Source: Emmonsiellopsis sp. PD_33
Lineage: Eukaryota > Ascomycota > Eurotiomycetes > Onygenales > Ajellomycetaceae
Length of the DNA stretch: 64,000 bases
Assembly (NCBI GenBank): GCA_032988165.1
Contig: JANTQF010000008.1
Location: 212,234-276,233 of the forward strand
Reading direction: 5' to 3'
Shown here piece by piece: positions 11,875 through 24,470 of this stretch. Position 1 is the first letter of the stretch. Every line of letters starts with the position of its first letter. Position numbers and translations under genes: made by a program. The notes below the pieces were generated by a model. It saw nothing but the letters and a program-made list of their open reading frames with translations, had not been told where the DNA came from and made no database searches.

Positions 11875-13632
11875 TCAAGTAATATTCGTGGGATAAATAA
11901 CCCAAGCCACCAGGTTAAAAAAAAGGGGGATACAGACTTTCGTATCCCTTGCCGCTTTCAAATTCGTATTAAAATCTCTCCAGAGTCGGTTGATTTCGCC
12001 GTCTTCCTCCATCCTATCCACGACCTGGTTGGCGTATTTTGTCCGCTTCTTTTGGCTCCAGTGCTCGCGTTCCAGGATCTTGGAGTCGGAAAATATGTCC
12101 TTGCGTTTCAGATAGTCGACCACCCAGTCATTTAGGTGGTAGCGCCAGTGGATGAGGGTGTGCGCCATTGTGGCTTTAGATTTGCAGTGTCTGGGGTGTA
12201 AACAGTTCGTCAGTAGGTTGGTTCCCGGGATATAGGGGGAAGGAGGAGGGCGTAATTGACGCCGGGATAAGAGGGGCTGTATTTGCTCACCTGCCTAAGT
12301 AGAAGTGTGTGCTCTCGTCCGGGATTGCATTCCCTTGACGGTCAACATTCCCAGGGTTATCATCGGTACTGCTGTCATCATCATCGTCACTATCATCGGT
12401 GTCCCCGGAATCGTCATCTGATATCGGTTCTAATGTCTCTAGGAGATAGGGTTTGCCCAGGAGCCTGATATCGAAGGAGGCAGGGTGGCCGCTTCTGTTG
12501 CACGCGTCGCATGAGTGGCCGAGGGAAGTTGGGTATAAGCTGATATCAATATCTGGCCTAGCTTCAAGTGCTCTCCTAAAATCGATGTTCCATGCCGAAG
12601 ATATCAACTGCGAGCCAGCAAGCCCAGTTACCTCGTCCTTCACTTTGCTGAATGCGACGCGATACACGACGTCATCGCGAGGAAACGCAGGATTCAACTT
12701 ATTATGTACCATCCATTCCACAACATCTTTGAAATGGTCTCTTAGACGTTTATATCTGTGCCTCGTGAACTCAAAGGGTATGTCGCTTAGCCCAGCAGGA
12801 ACGCCCAGCTTCCCATCATCTTCGTCCACGAAATCTTCCTCGTACTTATCAAGGTCTTCAGGGGCCGCAGGTTCGATATCGCTATCCTGGTCCTCAACGT
12901 TCCATAGCGGTCCGTCCTCCTCCTCTGAAGATTCTTCATCCCCATTTGATTCCGATCCTTCCCCTTCAGATTCGCCGTCAGATGACACCGATACTGCCTC
13001 TGGCTTCCCCTTCTCTCCAGCTCTTCGACGCCTGAGGGCTTCTAGCTGATCTTGACGTTTCTGCCTGGACTTGTCCACTGCTCGTCCTCTAGTTCTCGTC
13101 TTTGTCGTGGCTGCAATCCATTGTTAATTGGGAAAGAAGTGAATAAACCTAAGGGAAAATTACCTGAATCGCGAAGGTCGGCCAAATCCTCCTCTAGATC
13201 TTGCCTGTCTCTCTCGGCACGATTACGGGGAGCCGGAGTTGGGGCTGGAGGCTCGGGAACCACCACATTCCGCTTCCGTCGTTTCATGGGAGAGGAAGTG
13301 ACAATATCCTCAGACTCGTCCCCATCATCTTCATCCTCGTCCTCGACAAAAACCCGCTTCAAGGCCCTACGGTTTGAAGACGGCGCGCGAACAGATTCTT
13401 CATCGGATGAAATCGTAATACTGTCACTTGACATGAAAAGGCTGGAAATGGTTTTCTTTTTCTCAGGTTTGCTGCTCGAGCCAGGTGAGCTCAAGGCGTT
13501 TTTGTATCGCATTGTGGCAAGGCGGTCGCTACCAGGGCTTCGTTCAACTCCAGGGGAAGAAGATGAGATGGGAGTGAAGCTTAGTCGGCTTTGTCTTTTG
13601 ACATTTTTCCTTGGCCGACTAATGGGAGGCAT
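11875..13632 (-). CDS. DUF4211-domain nuclear protein
   Basis: Three exons, 13164-13632, 12291-13110 and 11875-12190, join in phases 1 and 2 and give 534 residues. The first 260 residues are disordered, with Ser/Asp/Glu tracts and basic clusters (MKRRKRN, KSRQKRQ, RRRRAGEKGK) that look like nuclear localisation signals. The DUF4211 domain starts near residue 268 (PFEFTRHRYKRLRDHFKDVV). It contains CDACNRSGH at about 357-365 and, after a Asp/Ser-rich loop, HFYLGRHC at the second splice junction, which together look like a split zinc-binding site. Its molecular role is not known. The last 20 or so residues after ARDTK are hydrophobic and unlike the family, so a further small exon or a different end is possible. 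Confidence 0.85.
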
Positions 13633-15123
13633 GGCGAATGAGTTTTACCTCATGCGAGGGGAGTACTACTAGTAGTAGTTCAAGCTGTGATCCGAGGCAG
13701 TCCTGTTTCTCCTGGATGCGCAGGATCGCATGAATACTGGCCAGTCAGTGGTAGATACCAAAGTCATCAGACGTAACTAAATGGACTTGTAATCGATTTC
13801 TCGCTGTGAGGTAATGGTAAAATGTTCAAGATGAAAAGTAAAATGAGAATGAAAATAGACGCGTTGTCGCGTCGTGAGCCAGCCCACGTGACTTTAATAG
13901 AAATTCAATATTGCCTAATCAGGCATAGTCGATTTGTCGAGGAGAGACGCCAACCTCAGTTCATTATCATTATTATTCCTGCCCTCACCAGGCATTAGGT
14001 ATTCCTTCAATATTTGCTTTCGCAATTGATATTTTCCCAAATCATGCTGGATTATGGGGTGTTGACAGTTCTATCTACGCGAATACTTCAAAACCAGAGC
14101 CCAGATCCGTGGATGCTTAACATCGCTGCCTGACAAGAACTTGAAGCTATCCTCAGACCTGCTGGTGTCCCCCGTTGTTAATGCTAGACAGAACTCTGGG
14201 CATTACCAAGGCACTAACTAATAAATAGGAGAATACAGGTTCCGCCGGGAAGAATCTTGCTATCCATGCCCAGACGATCTTGATCCTCCAAGAAGCGAGT
14301 GAGGTCATGGCTTTTTCTGTGCGGAAAAGCCTGCTTGAGCATACTGATTATGTTTTGAGAGACAATCCTTCTCATAAATTGTGTGCAGCAGGCACTATGA
14401 CCTGCTTCTGGCCAAAACCACATGTCAGGTTTCTAATAAAAGAAGTTTTTCTATCAGTGTCCTCGCACACTTCAACGCCATTGCGCTATGATGATGTAAC
14501 CCATTGTTTGCTTTTCAAGTTTTGAGCAGCAAGTTCAATTTAGCGGCGAACCCTGTGTCTAAACTCAAATTGCATTAACCAATCACTCTTTTCTAGGTTT
14601 CTATAGAATAACCAAGACATACACATAACAGGGGGCAAAGTTCTAACTTTCAGGTGGCGTGGCAGACCAGATTGCCGACGCAGATGGGGGAAACCTGCCG
14701 ACACCCATGGAGCAGCCACCTGAGCTCACCAGCTCCCACCAAGGCCATACTGCCGGTGTCCTACGCCAGCTGCCAGCAGATCTTGCCATTCGAATCTACG
14801 GCTTGGCAACCATGACGTCAAGAGTGCTCCTTCTATAGTATATCTCTTCACAATTGCCCCTTGCTTCTTTTCTTCTCTTAATTGCCTTACATCTTGCTTC
14901 GTTTCCAATTCCTCATTGGATTCCGTCTCTTTGGATTCGTCGGTAGTTCAGATCTTGATTTCCCCAGAGCTCTCGCGTACTGGTTTCGTTGATATCATTA
15001 TCCCCTGAGAAAACCCATTGTTGTCAAGCCCGTCAGATTCAATCTAGCCCGCATTGGCTTACAAGATATACCCCGTAACCACTCTACAGATATCGCGATC
15101 GCCATTGAATCGCGTTAATCATC
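13633..15123. promoter_or_regulatory. Divergent promoter region, DUF4211 gene / HAM1-like gene
   Basis: This 1.5 kb gap separates two outward-facing starts. Short open frames around 14,210-14,530 are not supported by any recognised motif. A CT-rich stretch at 14,860-14,960 precedes the HAM1-like start and would suit a 5' leader. Confidence 0.5.
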
Positions 15124-18100
15124 ATGGCTCCTCTGAACGTGAATGTCCCTACGGATAGGAGACTGAAGGAAAGGGTACAGTTGATCTCCATCCCATGCCC
15201 CCCGAGTACCTTCTAAATTCTGATTCTGGCAACTAGGATATCAACCGCAAACTCCAACTATATGGAATTTACTCGGGTATGCTTGATTATTGAAGCTTAC
15301 TCTCTCCTCTTGTTGCTAACGAGAATATTCGGATACAGCATTCAAGAATGGCAAAGTGCCATCGGTAAGTGTTAGCGGCTCCTAATATCACGAGTTAAAA
15401 TTGCTAAGATCTAAATATAGAATAAACAAATCGATATAGCCTTGAATAGCCTTTTGAGCTCGGAAGCCATGATGTCTCCTTCTGACAAGCTCTCAGCGGA
15501 GGGCCACTTGCTCGTTAGCGACCTTCGTGATGTGATTTCCAACGCGAAGACACTTATCTTGGTCAAAAACCAAGATAACTTGCTTCAGCAGTTCATTTGG
15601 GATGCAGAACATCTAGGAGAGCCCCGAACCACACAAGCACCAGGGATGCCCATTGACAGGGATAGTGCAAAAGACGACCGTCAACGAGCTGTGGAGGGAC
15701 TGAAAACACTTGGAACTCTGATGGTCACTAATGGGCAGTTCCGGAAGCTTCGTATGTGTATTCTGACAGTTATGGGATGATCTCCCCGTTTAGTTGCATA
15801 TAGTTGACTAACGCGAGTGGTTGGCTTCTAGTTCGCGATGCGACTCTGTTGCTTCGTGAGATGGTCAGCGATACGGCTCAAAAGGCCACTGGGCGCATCA
15901 AGCCGTCAGAAGAAGAGCTGGCTCAAATCGACCAGCCAGCAGAAGAAAATGTCTGGCATGAAAAGCCAGAGTTGTCAAAGGACAAACTGAAATCCCAGGC
16001 AAAATCTCGAGTTGGTCAACAGAAGCCGGCTGTGAGTTCTCACCCATAGTCCTCCACATCTAACTATTGCTCACAAATCCCCAGATCGAAGAAAGTACAC
16101 AAAGAACAGCCGAAGCTACAGACCGAGCAGCCCGTCCGGCTGGCCCAGAGGGTGGAGTTGATGCCATTGGAGGTGCGGCAGCTGGTACTCAGGCTGCCGC
16201 TCAACAGGCATCTGAAAGAATCCCTGAAGGAGCGAAGGCGCGGTCGCGTGAGCTTACTGAGAGAACCAAAGATTTCCTTCGTGAGAAAATGCCCCAAGAG
16301 CGGCGTGATCAAACTATCTGGCGGTTGAAAAGGATGATCGTCGAAATACAAGGCCACCCTGACTGTGAGTAGCTAGCTACCAATGACCTAACGTAACGCA
16401 GCTAACTTATGTTACCACCTGCAGACCAGCGGGCAATTGAAACACTTCTTTCCCTTGCGGACACATATACTACGCACGGGAAAGGTATTTCTCAGCAAGG
16501 TACTACATCAGCCAAAGGTAAAAATAGAATCCTACCCTATCGCATTCTAAAGCTAAATGATCATTTGCAGGTTTGGTGGAGGAATATAAAGAAACGTTAA
16601 CTCTATTGAAGACCATAATGGAGCGCTTCGCAAACAATACATCATCTGATGACCTCTTTGACTATATCAAGGACTTCTACGATGCTGCTGACAATGACCC
16701 TCGGCTGAGGGACTGGTTTAGCTCGGTCAATTCTTTCACTAGGTAAGTGCATGTGTTCAATGGGGACTGATCCGGGATTGCTAGTGGTTCTAACTTCTGG
16801 AATTCAGGAAATGCTTGCGTGAACAGGGTTACGTTTTGGAAGATTCCGCAACCGAGCAGTGGAATAGACTGTATGACGAAGGTCGGTTCCTTCTGCGTGA
16901 CCGCTACCGTGATAACACAAATCAAATTGTGGACGAAATCAAATATCTCGGGGATCAATTCGACCGAGATCCTTTGAATAAGGCTTTTGGCGATTCACTG
17001 CAGAAACTTTTCCACGATCTTGGCTATGATGTGGATGGTAGAATCATTTTCAAAGATCATCTCAGAAAGGATGTCACCAGTGTCATCATACCCACCCTCT
17101 TCGAGAAAATACGCTATGTACCGGTTCCTCGTATCGAGCTCTCTGATCCAATGGTGGACGTGGTAGGTGCCACTTGATTAGCCCATTGCCAAAGCGCCTG
17201 CTAATACATAGTGAAGGTGATTGACAATCTTGTCATCGAGAGTGATAATTTGATGCCCAACGTCGTCGAGCTGAGCAGCGACAATTACTGGCGGTGGGGA
17301 AGAAAGAGGATTGGAAACAAGCATAACAATAAGGTAAAGTCGTAAAATGTACGTTGTCTAGGAGTCCTAGCTAATCGTATCTATTATCAGGTTATGATTG
17401 CAGCAACGGGCATGCAAACTGACTGGAGAGGTACTCCTGACTCCCATTGCAATTATTAACGCCAAGTGCTAACTTTCCTTTCAGACGTCAGCTATTATGT
17501 CAAGAAGAAGTCCGGTTTCCCCGCTATTTCAGACATAGGGGTTATGGACATTTTAATGAGTGGCGAGGGATTCAACTTCAAGATTTCCGGATCTAACAGT
17601 AACGAACCCGGCAGCTTAATCAACCCCGAGAAGGTTATCGTCAATGTCAATAATCTCGACATCAAGCTCAAGAAGTCGAAACACAAACTGTTGTTTGCTA
17701 TTTTCAAGCCCCTACTCTTTGGCATCGTGCGTCCTGCAGTTGAGAAGGTATTGGAGAAGCAAATCCACGATTCCTTCGTCAGGGGAGACGCGTGGGCGTA
17801 CGAGATCCATAATCGAGCGCGGGGCGCTTGGGACGCTGCCCATGACGAAGGCAATGGGAAGCGCAGCATCTACTCATATTATTTCGATGCTGTACGCAAT
17901 AAAATTATGGAGACGAAAAAGGAAGCGGAGAGGAAGGAAAAGGCCGGAGAAAAGCGCGATACCAAGGTCAATTTGGCTGTCACCGAACCCAGTGCGCTCT
18001 TCCGTGATATCAAACTCCCAGGAGGCATATCCTCCAAAGCGACCGAGTACGAGAATCTTGCTAGGGAGGGTAATAAATGGGAATCTCCCGTTTTTAGCAT

Positions 18101-18320
18101 TGGGAGCGCCTCTCCATCAACGGGCCTCCCGTCCTTGCCTCCCATCACCCGCAGGTCCCATGCTAGGGGAACTGGATTCAGGCCAGGAGCTAGGGATTCA
18201 GGGGTCGGAATCGAAGAGCCTTCTAGTCGACTTGAAAAGGTTGAGCATAAAAAGGGTGCAGCGCCTACAAAAGTACAGGAAGGCCCCCATATCATCAAGG
18301 AATCCACTATCATAGCATAA
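15124..18320 (+). CDS. HAM1-family protein (HAM1 N- and C-terminal domains)
   Basis: I could splice twelve exons with consistent phases: 15124-15174, 15237-15276, 15339-15364, 15421-15751, 15832-16031, 16085-16364, 16425-16517, 16571-16742, 16808-17162, 17217-17333, 17391-17430, 17485-18320. They encode 846 residues. The long helical first part (DRRLKERDINRKLQLYGIYS, then LRDVISNAKTLILVKNQDN) and the last part (KIRYVPVPRIELSDP, FPAISDIGVMDILMSGEGF, VNNLDIKLKKSKHKLLFAI) match fungal proteins annotated HAM1-like, once called DUF5923 and DUF4449. The C-terminal part resembles lipid-binding tubular folds in layout, but function is not established. A Lys/Glu-rich stretch around residue 715 and a Ser/Pro-rich tail end the protein. 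Family assignment is from recognition only. Confidence 0.88.
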
Positions 18321-19049
18321 ACGAGTCTCAATGAATCCTGGAATAGGGGTTTTCGCCATATCTGGCCCATCAATCCCACTCGAGCCGACTCCACCCTTTT
18401 CGGATTTGGCGATATCGACATGTGGTGATGGCGGTGTTTTCCGTTCTTTTTGATATTTATGATACCAGTAGCCGTTTTGCTGCTTTCCTTTGTCTTTAAC
18501 TTGTTACCAAAAAAGGCTGTATGATTTTTGGAGGAGTGACAGGCACGGAACACTGGGTAATACTATTTTTGAAGTTAAGCCCTGGTATCGAGGACATGGC
18601 CTGTTTGAACACTACCTACTGTACTACCCCTTACCGATCCTAATGCATCCTGGTTCTTGTGTATAGTACCGCGCGGTCAAAATGATATTTATTTCCAATC
18701 GAATTCGGGCAATGTTTATATGTATGGTGATGGCTGGTACAAATACTTAACTCATAAATGGTAAAATCCGTAGAAGATGAGTAGGGGGTTGACTCCTATT
18801 TCGGGGTCCAGTCTTGGCATGGCCGAGCGTCCATCAAAAATATTTTGCTTCTGGATCCCGGAACATTTTGCCCTTCGACTTCGAACAAGCTCACCCCCGC
18901 AGCACCTTTCGGACTGCGCAATTGCTAATACAGGTCAGCTACGTCTGAGGACCATTTTAACCGTCGATTCTCTAACTATTTACTCACACAGATCTCCACC
19001 CCTCCCAATTGCACTCGGCCGGCAAACGCCACAAACCTGGCCGGCTAAC
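18321..19049. other. Intergenic region between HAM1-like and PHS1 genes
   Basis: About 730 bases hold the 3' end of the HAM1-like gene and the promoter and leader of PHS1. An open frame runs into PHS1 from 18,777, but the upstream ATG gives a sequence unlike the family, so I place the start at 19050. No other gene is seen. Confidence 0.5.
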
Positions 19050-19929
19050 ATGGCCGACCCCAAAGCCCCGAAGAAGAACGGCCTCATCTCCGCCTACCTA
19101 CTCTTCTACAACGCCCTATCCTTCATCCTCTGGGCCACCGTAACCATCCGCGCCTTCTCCCGCCTCGCCCAACCAACCCGCAATGTCCCCGCGATCTTCG
19201 ACGCCGTCTTCCCACTGCTCCTCCGCACGCAGTCCCTCGCGCTGATGGAGATCCTCCATTCGCTCGCGGGGCTCGTGCGCGCCTCCGTCGTCACGACGGT
19301 GATGCAGGTTGCTAGTCGGATTTTGGTTGTGTGGGGGGTTCTGTATCTGTTTGCGGGGCAGGGGTTGTTTGGGACGACGGGGGGTGCTGGGGCTGGGGCT
19401 GGGGGAGAGGTTAAGGTGGGCGATTGGGCGTTTGTCGGGTGCGTGAGTGCGTGGGGGATTACGGAGTGTATTCGATATGGGTTTTTCGCGTTGCAGGTTA
19501 TGGGTGCTGGGGTGCCTGGGTGGATGTCTTGGTTGAGGTATGTGTTTTCTCTCCCCCCCCCTCCCCCCCTAATTCCGTTTCATTTCTTTTGCTGTTCCCG
19601 TTACGTTAGCTAATGCTTCGGGCGTGGGGATAGATATAACACATTCTTCGTCCTCTATCCGATTGGAATCTCGAGCGAATGTACTCTGATCTACCAGGCC
19701 ATTGCTCCCGCGAAAGACGTCCACCCGGCCCTTCCTTGGTTCTTCATTGCTGTCTTGGTTATTTATGTCCCTGGTATGTCTCGCCCCCCCTTTTCGCTGT
19801 ACTTGGAGATTCCGTTGCTGTTTTGCTTTTTGCTAATTTCTACTGCCAGGCTCTTATATCCTTTATACACATATGATGTCTCAGCGGAGAAAGGTGATGC
19901 GGGCGGCCAAAGCCAAGCGCGCCGATTAG
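19050..19929 (+). CDS. PHS1: Very-long-chain 3-hydroxyacyl-CoA dehydratase (Phs1)
   Basis: Exons 19050-19537, 19634-19773 and 19850-19929 encode 235 residues, against about 217 in yeast. The enzyme removes water from 3-hydroxyacyl-CoA in the third step of very-long-chain fatty acid elongation in the ER membrane, feeding sphingolipid synthesis. The family signature WGITECIRYGFFALQ is at about 135-149. It is followed by YPIGISSE, where Tyr171 and Glu178 have the same spacing of seven as the catalytic Tyr149/Glu156 pair of yeast Phs1. Several hydrophobic membrane segments are visible. The C-terminus ends in a basic ER-type tail (RRKVMRAAKAKRAD). A Gly/Ala-rich loop at about 107-120 is an expansion. 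The second exon is essential because it carries both catalytic residues. Confidence 0.93.
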
Positions 19930-20170
19930 ATGAAGGACGAAGAATAAATGGGTTATGGGGGTGTAGAGGACTATGATTTTCTTTTAGTCTCTTTTTTGTT
20001 TTTTAGATTTCTTGGTCTTCCTGACGTGTATTATATTGGGTATAGAAGGGGAGATGCAGTGGGTATATAGAATTTTTTCTAGATCTAATTCATAGACTAT
20101 TGGGGGACCTAGTTATCGCCCACTTCCGTTTCTAATATTCGTCTCACATCATTTCGTGGTCCGTATGCAA

Positions 20171-21695
20171 TTACATTTCCTTCATGATATCATTAATAGC
20201 CTTGACAGCAAAGGCCTTCCTTTCCGCCTCGGGTAATTCTGCGGCCATATCTGTCCTCGTTAGTAGCCATGTCCACGACTAGAAACCCAGAAGGGGAGGA
20301 AAGTATAATTCTCACCTTTAATAGCCTGCATCCTCAGCATCAATCCATCCATCCTTTCAACGTGAAGTTCGTCATCCTCATCATCGCCAGAGTCTAAGTT
20401 GTGGCCTACACCACCGCCATCACCCCCCTTTTCGATCGCCAGCCGGAGACCAAACATTTCCCGCTCTAATTCGCCGGCTTCCTTGTCGAAGCCGTTCTCT
20501 TCATCGGAATCTAGCAGAAAATCTGCAAGCCCGTCTTGGTCATCGCCAGCATGACTAGTTGAAGTCCATTCATTCGTTTGAAGCACCTCTTTAATGCGCG
20601 GCATGCCCTCGAGTTCTGGCGGGTGTCAGCTCTTGAATAACAGAGACAATATCAAGCATGAATGCATAGGGAATGATTATACCAACCTCCAAACAAATTC
20701 CTTTTCCCTTTCGTTTCCTCCTCCGCCTTCGGATCCCACGCAACAATCTCCAGCTCAAAAATCCCCATCTCAGACAACTCATCTTCCCACCACCTCGTAC
20801 TAAATTCGACAATCTCCTCCAACTCAGCATCAGCATCATCAACACCAGCATCCAAACCACCAATTCTCCCCCCCTTCCTCTCCCCCTCCTTCCCCCCCTC
20901 ATCTCCCCCTACCAATACAACCAATCCAGGAACCTCCCCAACTCCCCCACGCTCCTGTTCAATCTGACCCCTCACTTCGGCAACCGCACCCAAAAGGCTT
21001 TTCAAACCCTGTACCCTCTTATCAATCTGTTCTCTAGCCTGCGAAACCGCCCCGTCCCCAGGCACCGCAGATATTGCCGTTGGCTTCTGTATGCAGACGA
21101 CAACCGCGCCAATGACATCTCGTACTTCGCGCGCTTCTTCGGATAGGAATTCGTTCTTCCACGTTATGGAGCTTGGTCCTTGCTCATCGCTGGCTGGTGT
21201 TTGTACTTGATGCTCTTGAGCGGTAGTGGATGGGGATGTGGAGGGTGCGGACAGATGAGAGAATGGGAGCTCATCAACCCATATCGGTATATCGGCCGTG
21301 TAGTATTTCGTTTCTATTCGGAGCGGGGAGTGCGTGGTATATCCTGCGAACGTGGATGTGGCGGCGGCGGGTTGTGAAGTCACGCTGCTGCTGGTATCTG
21401 CTTCGGATTCTATTTTGCGCAAGAATTAACGATTAATTTTTGCGAGTTTCTAGAACAAAAGGGAGGCCCTAATCAGAAGGGTTTAAAGTATCTCACCTCT
21501 TCCACTCACTGGAGCGGAGCTCGCAGCTTGCGGCGCATCGGTGACCGCGACTCCGGTTAGGCCGTGGAGGAACGGGGGGATGGTGGAATGGGATTGCGGG
21601 GCTGGAGTTAGCACGAGGAGACGACGGGGGTTGGAAATATGTTGGGTGTTTGTTCCGCTGGAGGATTTCTCCTGTTGGTGGTGTGGGGATGGCAT
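20171..21695 (-). CDS. Alpha/gamma-adaptin-binding protein p34 family (Irc6-like)
   Basis: Four exons, 21497-21695, 20687-21409, 20316-20615 and 20171-20250, join with three phase-1 introns of 87, 71 and 65 nt and give 433 residues. The order is an N-terminal GTPase-like fold region (RRLLVLTPAPQSHSTIPPFLHGLTGV), a middle segment with WVDEL and the VGAVVVCIQKP type strand, and a conserved C-terminal segment (RIKEVLQTNEW, then DFLLDSDEENGFDKEAGELEREMFGL). That pattern fits the p34/AAGAB and yeast Irc6 family, which helps assemble AP-1/AP-2 clathrin adaptors. The 3' end faces PHS1 only 241 bases away. The family call is by recognition, and the individual splice junctions are my inference. Confidence 0.8.
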
Positions 21696-22332
21696 GGTGA
21701 GGTTGGGTTCTTGTGCCGTGTGGTATGTGTAGAGGTGAGATTGCGGGGGTTGGAGGGGAGGTTATGAGGGGTAGGTTGATGGTAGCTATTTTTCGCTCAT
21801 TTTTTTCTAGCTCGAGACAAGGTGGTTGAAAATGTTGATTATCTGTTGATCGTGAAAAACAGGAATAGATTATTATAGGATTGAGGGTGGGTGTGTAATT
21901 TGACGGTGCTATACGGAGATTTTGTGATCGAAGCTGGGAATATAAATGCTAAGCGGCGCGCGAGTTGATCCTTCACATAACCAACAATCACATCCTACAA
22001 AACAATGGCTCATACAAGGTAAATTGGCATGAATTGGTCGTTTCATTCTAGCTGTCTGGAATACGAAAATAATCTTCCTTTTTTGAAGATCTGGCGGGCA
22101 AACAGTCCCGCTACCATCGAGCAAAATATCGCATTGTCCGGTCCATTCCTGTCAAATGCTTCCCTATTTCCGTGTTATTCTCCCAGTGAAATATACGGTA
22201 TATGGTGAAAGTCTCCATTGGAAGCGCGGAGCCTATGCTCGTCCTCCTTGCCAGAATGCCGCAGCCATGTAATTTTTCATTTTACCCACAAAAACTCCAA
22301 TCGTTCCATAATGACTCAAAGGATATCATATT
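21696..22332. other. Intergenic region upstream of the p34 gene
   Basis: This stretch contains the p34/Irc6 promoter and the 3' end of the Sm-D3 gene, both on the minus strand. No gene is evident. Confidence 0.5.
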
Positions 22333-23114
22333 CTAGCCCCTCCGTTGGCCCCTAGCCCTGTTAACAGTGGCTCTGCCTCTGGCCAGACCGACACCTCTGC
22401 CGCGTTGGCCCCTCGACCGGAACATAGGCGCGTTTCTAGAGAGGGAGTTTGAGTTAGCGACAGTCTCTAAAATCGTGGAGCACGAGAGATATTCCAGAAT
22501 GAATGTAGCATCTGGGGGCTTGGGATAGAGCGCACAAATTATGATCGAGATTGCGACCAACGAATCGGCCATATTGAAAACGGGGAATTAAAAAAAATAT
22601 AGATAGATATCAACATACCTCAGCATATCTGGTACAATGAAGAATCTGACGTGGCTCCCCCGGATATAAACCTGATCGAGATGCGAAACGCGGCCGTCGC
22701 GGGCGGTGACCGTGATATCTTTAAGTTGTACGTTCATGTTATCTTCGGCTGTTGCAAAGATATCGAATTAGCAGTGATTCTCGAGATCTCCCGCAGCGGC
22801 CACAAGCACAAGGGTTCGGTAGTGGAGATGGATAGACGGAATGAATATTATCGCGCGCACCTTCAAGGAGCTTTCCTCTGTAGACCTGGCCTGATGTGAT
22901 CTCGAGCGTGACGACATGGCCCTGTTTGTGGATGGAAGGGGTTAGCATGGGGTCTTCTCGGGTATAAATCTCATCGCGCCGTAATAGGGCGCTTCATGCG
23001 GTATGCAAACCAACGCGAGATATGTGCACAGGGACTGGGCGCGGATAGAGGACTGACTTGCGCCTCGTTGAGAAGCTTGATCGGGATCCCGATGGTACTC
23101 GTTAATTTGCCCAT
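22333..23114 (-). CDS. SMD3: Small nuclear ribonucleoprotein Sm-D3
   Basis: Four exons, 23058-23114, 22861-22921, 22619-22748 and 22333-22435, give 116 residues with phases 0, 1 and 2. Sm-D3 is one of the seven proteins of the Sm ring on spliceosomal snRNAs. The Sm1 motif spans GHVVTLEITSGQVYRGKL, the Sm2 motif VYIRGSHVRFFIVPDMLRNAP, and the C-terminus is an Arg-Gly-rich tail (RSRGQRGRGVGLARGRA) that is a likely arginine-methylation and SMN-type binding site. Introns make up over half of the gene (136, 112 and 183 nt). Start and end agree with the family's usual length. Confidence 0.95.
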
Positions 23115-23642
23115 GGCGAAGTGAGAGCGGCTGGAATCGGAAAACAAACGCGGGACGGAAGCAGACAGTCAAATAACGCAATATATATCGTGAAGCAAGC
23201 CCGGGTAGTGTGGCGTGGGCTGATATCTGTTGCGGCGTGAAGCGGAGGATGTTGGTGTTGGTCGTGGAGAGAAGAGAATCAGGTTTGGCCGGAAAGAGTT
23301 TAGCTGCCGCTTTTGGCAACAAGCTTCCAGAGCCGCATTGTCTCCAACCTCATCCGACTTCTCAATATCAACAATCAGTATCAACGCTTCTTTGTCTCCT
23401 CTTGGGCCCCAGTTCATCCCGCTGGGCAGCCAATCGGCTTTTGCTGGCATTGTTTCCAGTCAGGTATTGTGCATATCTACAGTCTATCTGCTATTTGATG
23501 GCTGTTGATATGGCCCTATACACAGCTTCTGACCCCTCCGAGCCTTGACCTACACCAAGCTTCAGCACCACATCAAACAGCTTCTCCATACTTATATATG
23601 CCCCAATAACTGCGTTTAACACAGCATCTACAAACCTAAGCC
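23115..23642. promoter_or_regulatory. Divergent promoter, SMD3 / GEP4
   Basis: The 528-base gap separates two outward-facing housekeeping genes. Open frames in it are short and overlap on all frames. I see no gene and make no claim for specific binding sites. Confidence 0.55.
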
Positions 23643-24470
23643 ATGGCGCGACCATTCAATCCCAATATTCCGGCCTTCAACCTCGCCATATCAACTCTCA
23701 TCCGCAACCCATCCCTTCTCGTCCCAAATTACACAATACCCACGTTCCTCCAGCTCCCCGAGGACAACTTAGGCGCACACCTTCTCCCGTCCTCTTATTT
23801 CTCCGCTGGCAGCAAAACTGCCTCCCATCACCGTGCCCCGCCCAAACTCCGCGCCCTCGTAATCGACAAAGACAATACCCTTGCCCCACCCGAATCTATC
23901 ATTATCCCGCCCGCTTACATGCAAAAACTCAAGAACCTTCGCACAAACCCCTCCTCTCCATTCAACATGCGGGATAACCCTCACGGGATCTTAATTGTTT
24001 CGAATACGGCAGGAAGCAACCCCAACACGCCACTTTACGAAGAAGAAGCGAGGCTCATCGAGGAGAGATTATCTGACTTGAAAATTTCCGTGTTTCGCGC
24101 CGGCATATCTCCAAAGGTTGCCGGTGCTGAGTCGAGCCCCGAGCCCCCAAAACACCATCCACTCAAAAAGCCGTTCTCCTACCCTTCCATCCTCGCTCAC
24201 CTCCGCGCTCACAATGCCGTGGATTCTCCCGATGAAATTGCCGTAATAGGTGACCGCCTTGGCACAGATGTGCTTATGGCAGGACTCATGGGATCATGGA
24301 GTATTTGGACGCGGGATGGTGTGACTGTTGGCGTGGAAGGGGAGGATGAAGGAAGAGAGGGCATGGATTTTAGAGGTGTATTAGCGAAATGGGAGGTGAA
24401 ATTGGAAAGGTATTTAAGAAGGAGGGGAGTTTCACCTGCCGTTCCAAAGGGGTGGGAAAACGGCGACTAG
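23643..24470 (+). CDS. GEP4: Mitochondrial phosphatidylglycerophosphatase Gep4
   Basis: A single exon of 275 residues encodes a HAD-superfamily phosphatase. Gep4 dephosphorylates phosphatidylglycerophosphate at the matrix side of the inner mitochondrial membrane, a step in cardiolipin synthesis. Motif I is VIDKDNT with Asp75 and Asp77 (DxDxT). Motif II is IVSNTAG with Ser120. The Lys of KPFSY at about 176 serves motif III, and GDRLGTDV with Asp204 and Asp209 is motif IV. The N-terminus lacks a clear cleavable presequence but has FNLAISTLIRNPSLLVPN, as usual in this family. The start at 23643 is the first ATG after a short leader. Length and motifs are all intact. Confidence 0.94.
   Translation: MARPFNPNIPAFNLAISTLIRNPSLLVPNYTIPTFLQLPEDNLGAHLLPSSYFSAGSKTASHHRAPPKLRALVIDKDNTLAPPESIIIPPAYMQKLKNLRTNPSSPFNMRDNPHGILIVSNTAGSNPNTPLYEEEARLIEERLSDLKISVFRAGISPKVAGAESSPEPPKHHPLKKPFSYPSILAHLRAHNAVDSPDEIAVIGDRLGTDVLMAGLMGSWSIWTRDGVTVGVEGEDEGREGMDFRGVLAKWEVKLERYLRRRGVSPAVPKGWENGD

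Noticed and set aside
12453..13672. Ser-rich plus-strand frames of about 200 codons
   Set aside because: They are antisense shadows of the acidic and Ser-rich DUF4211 gene.
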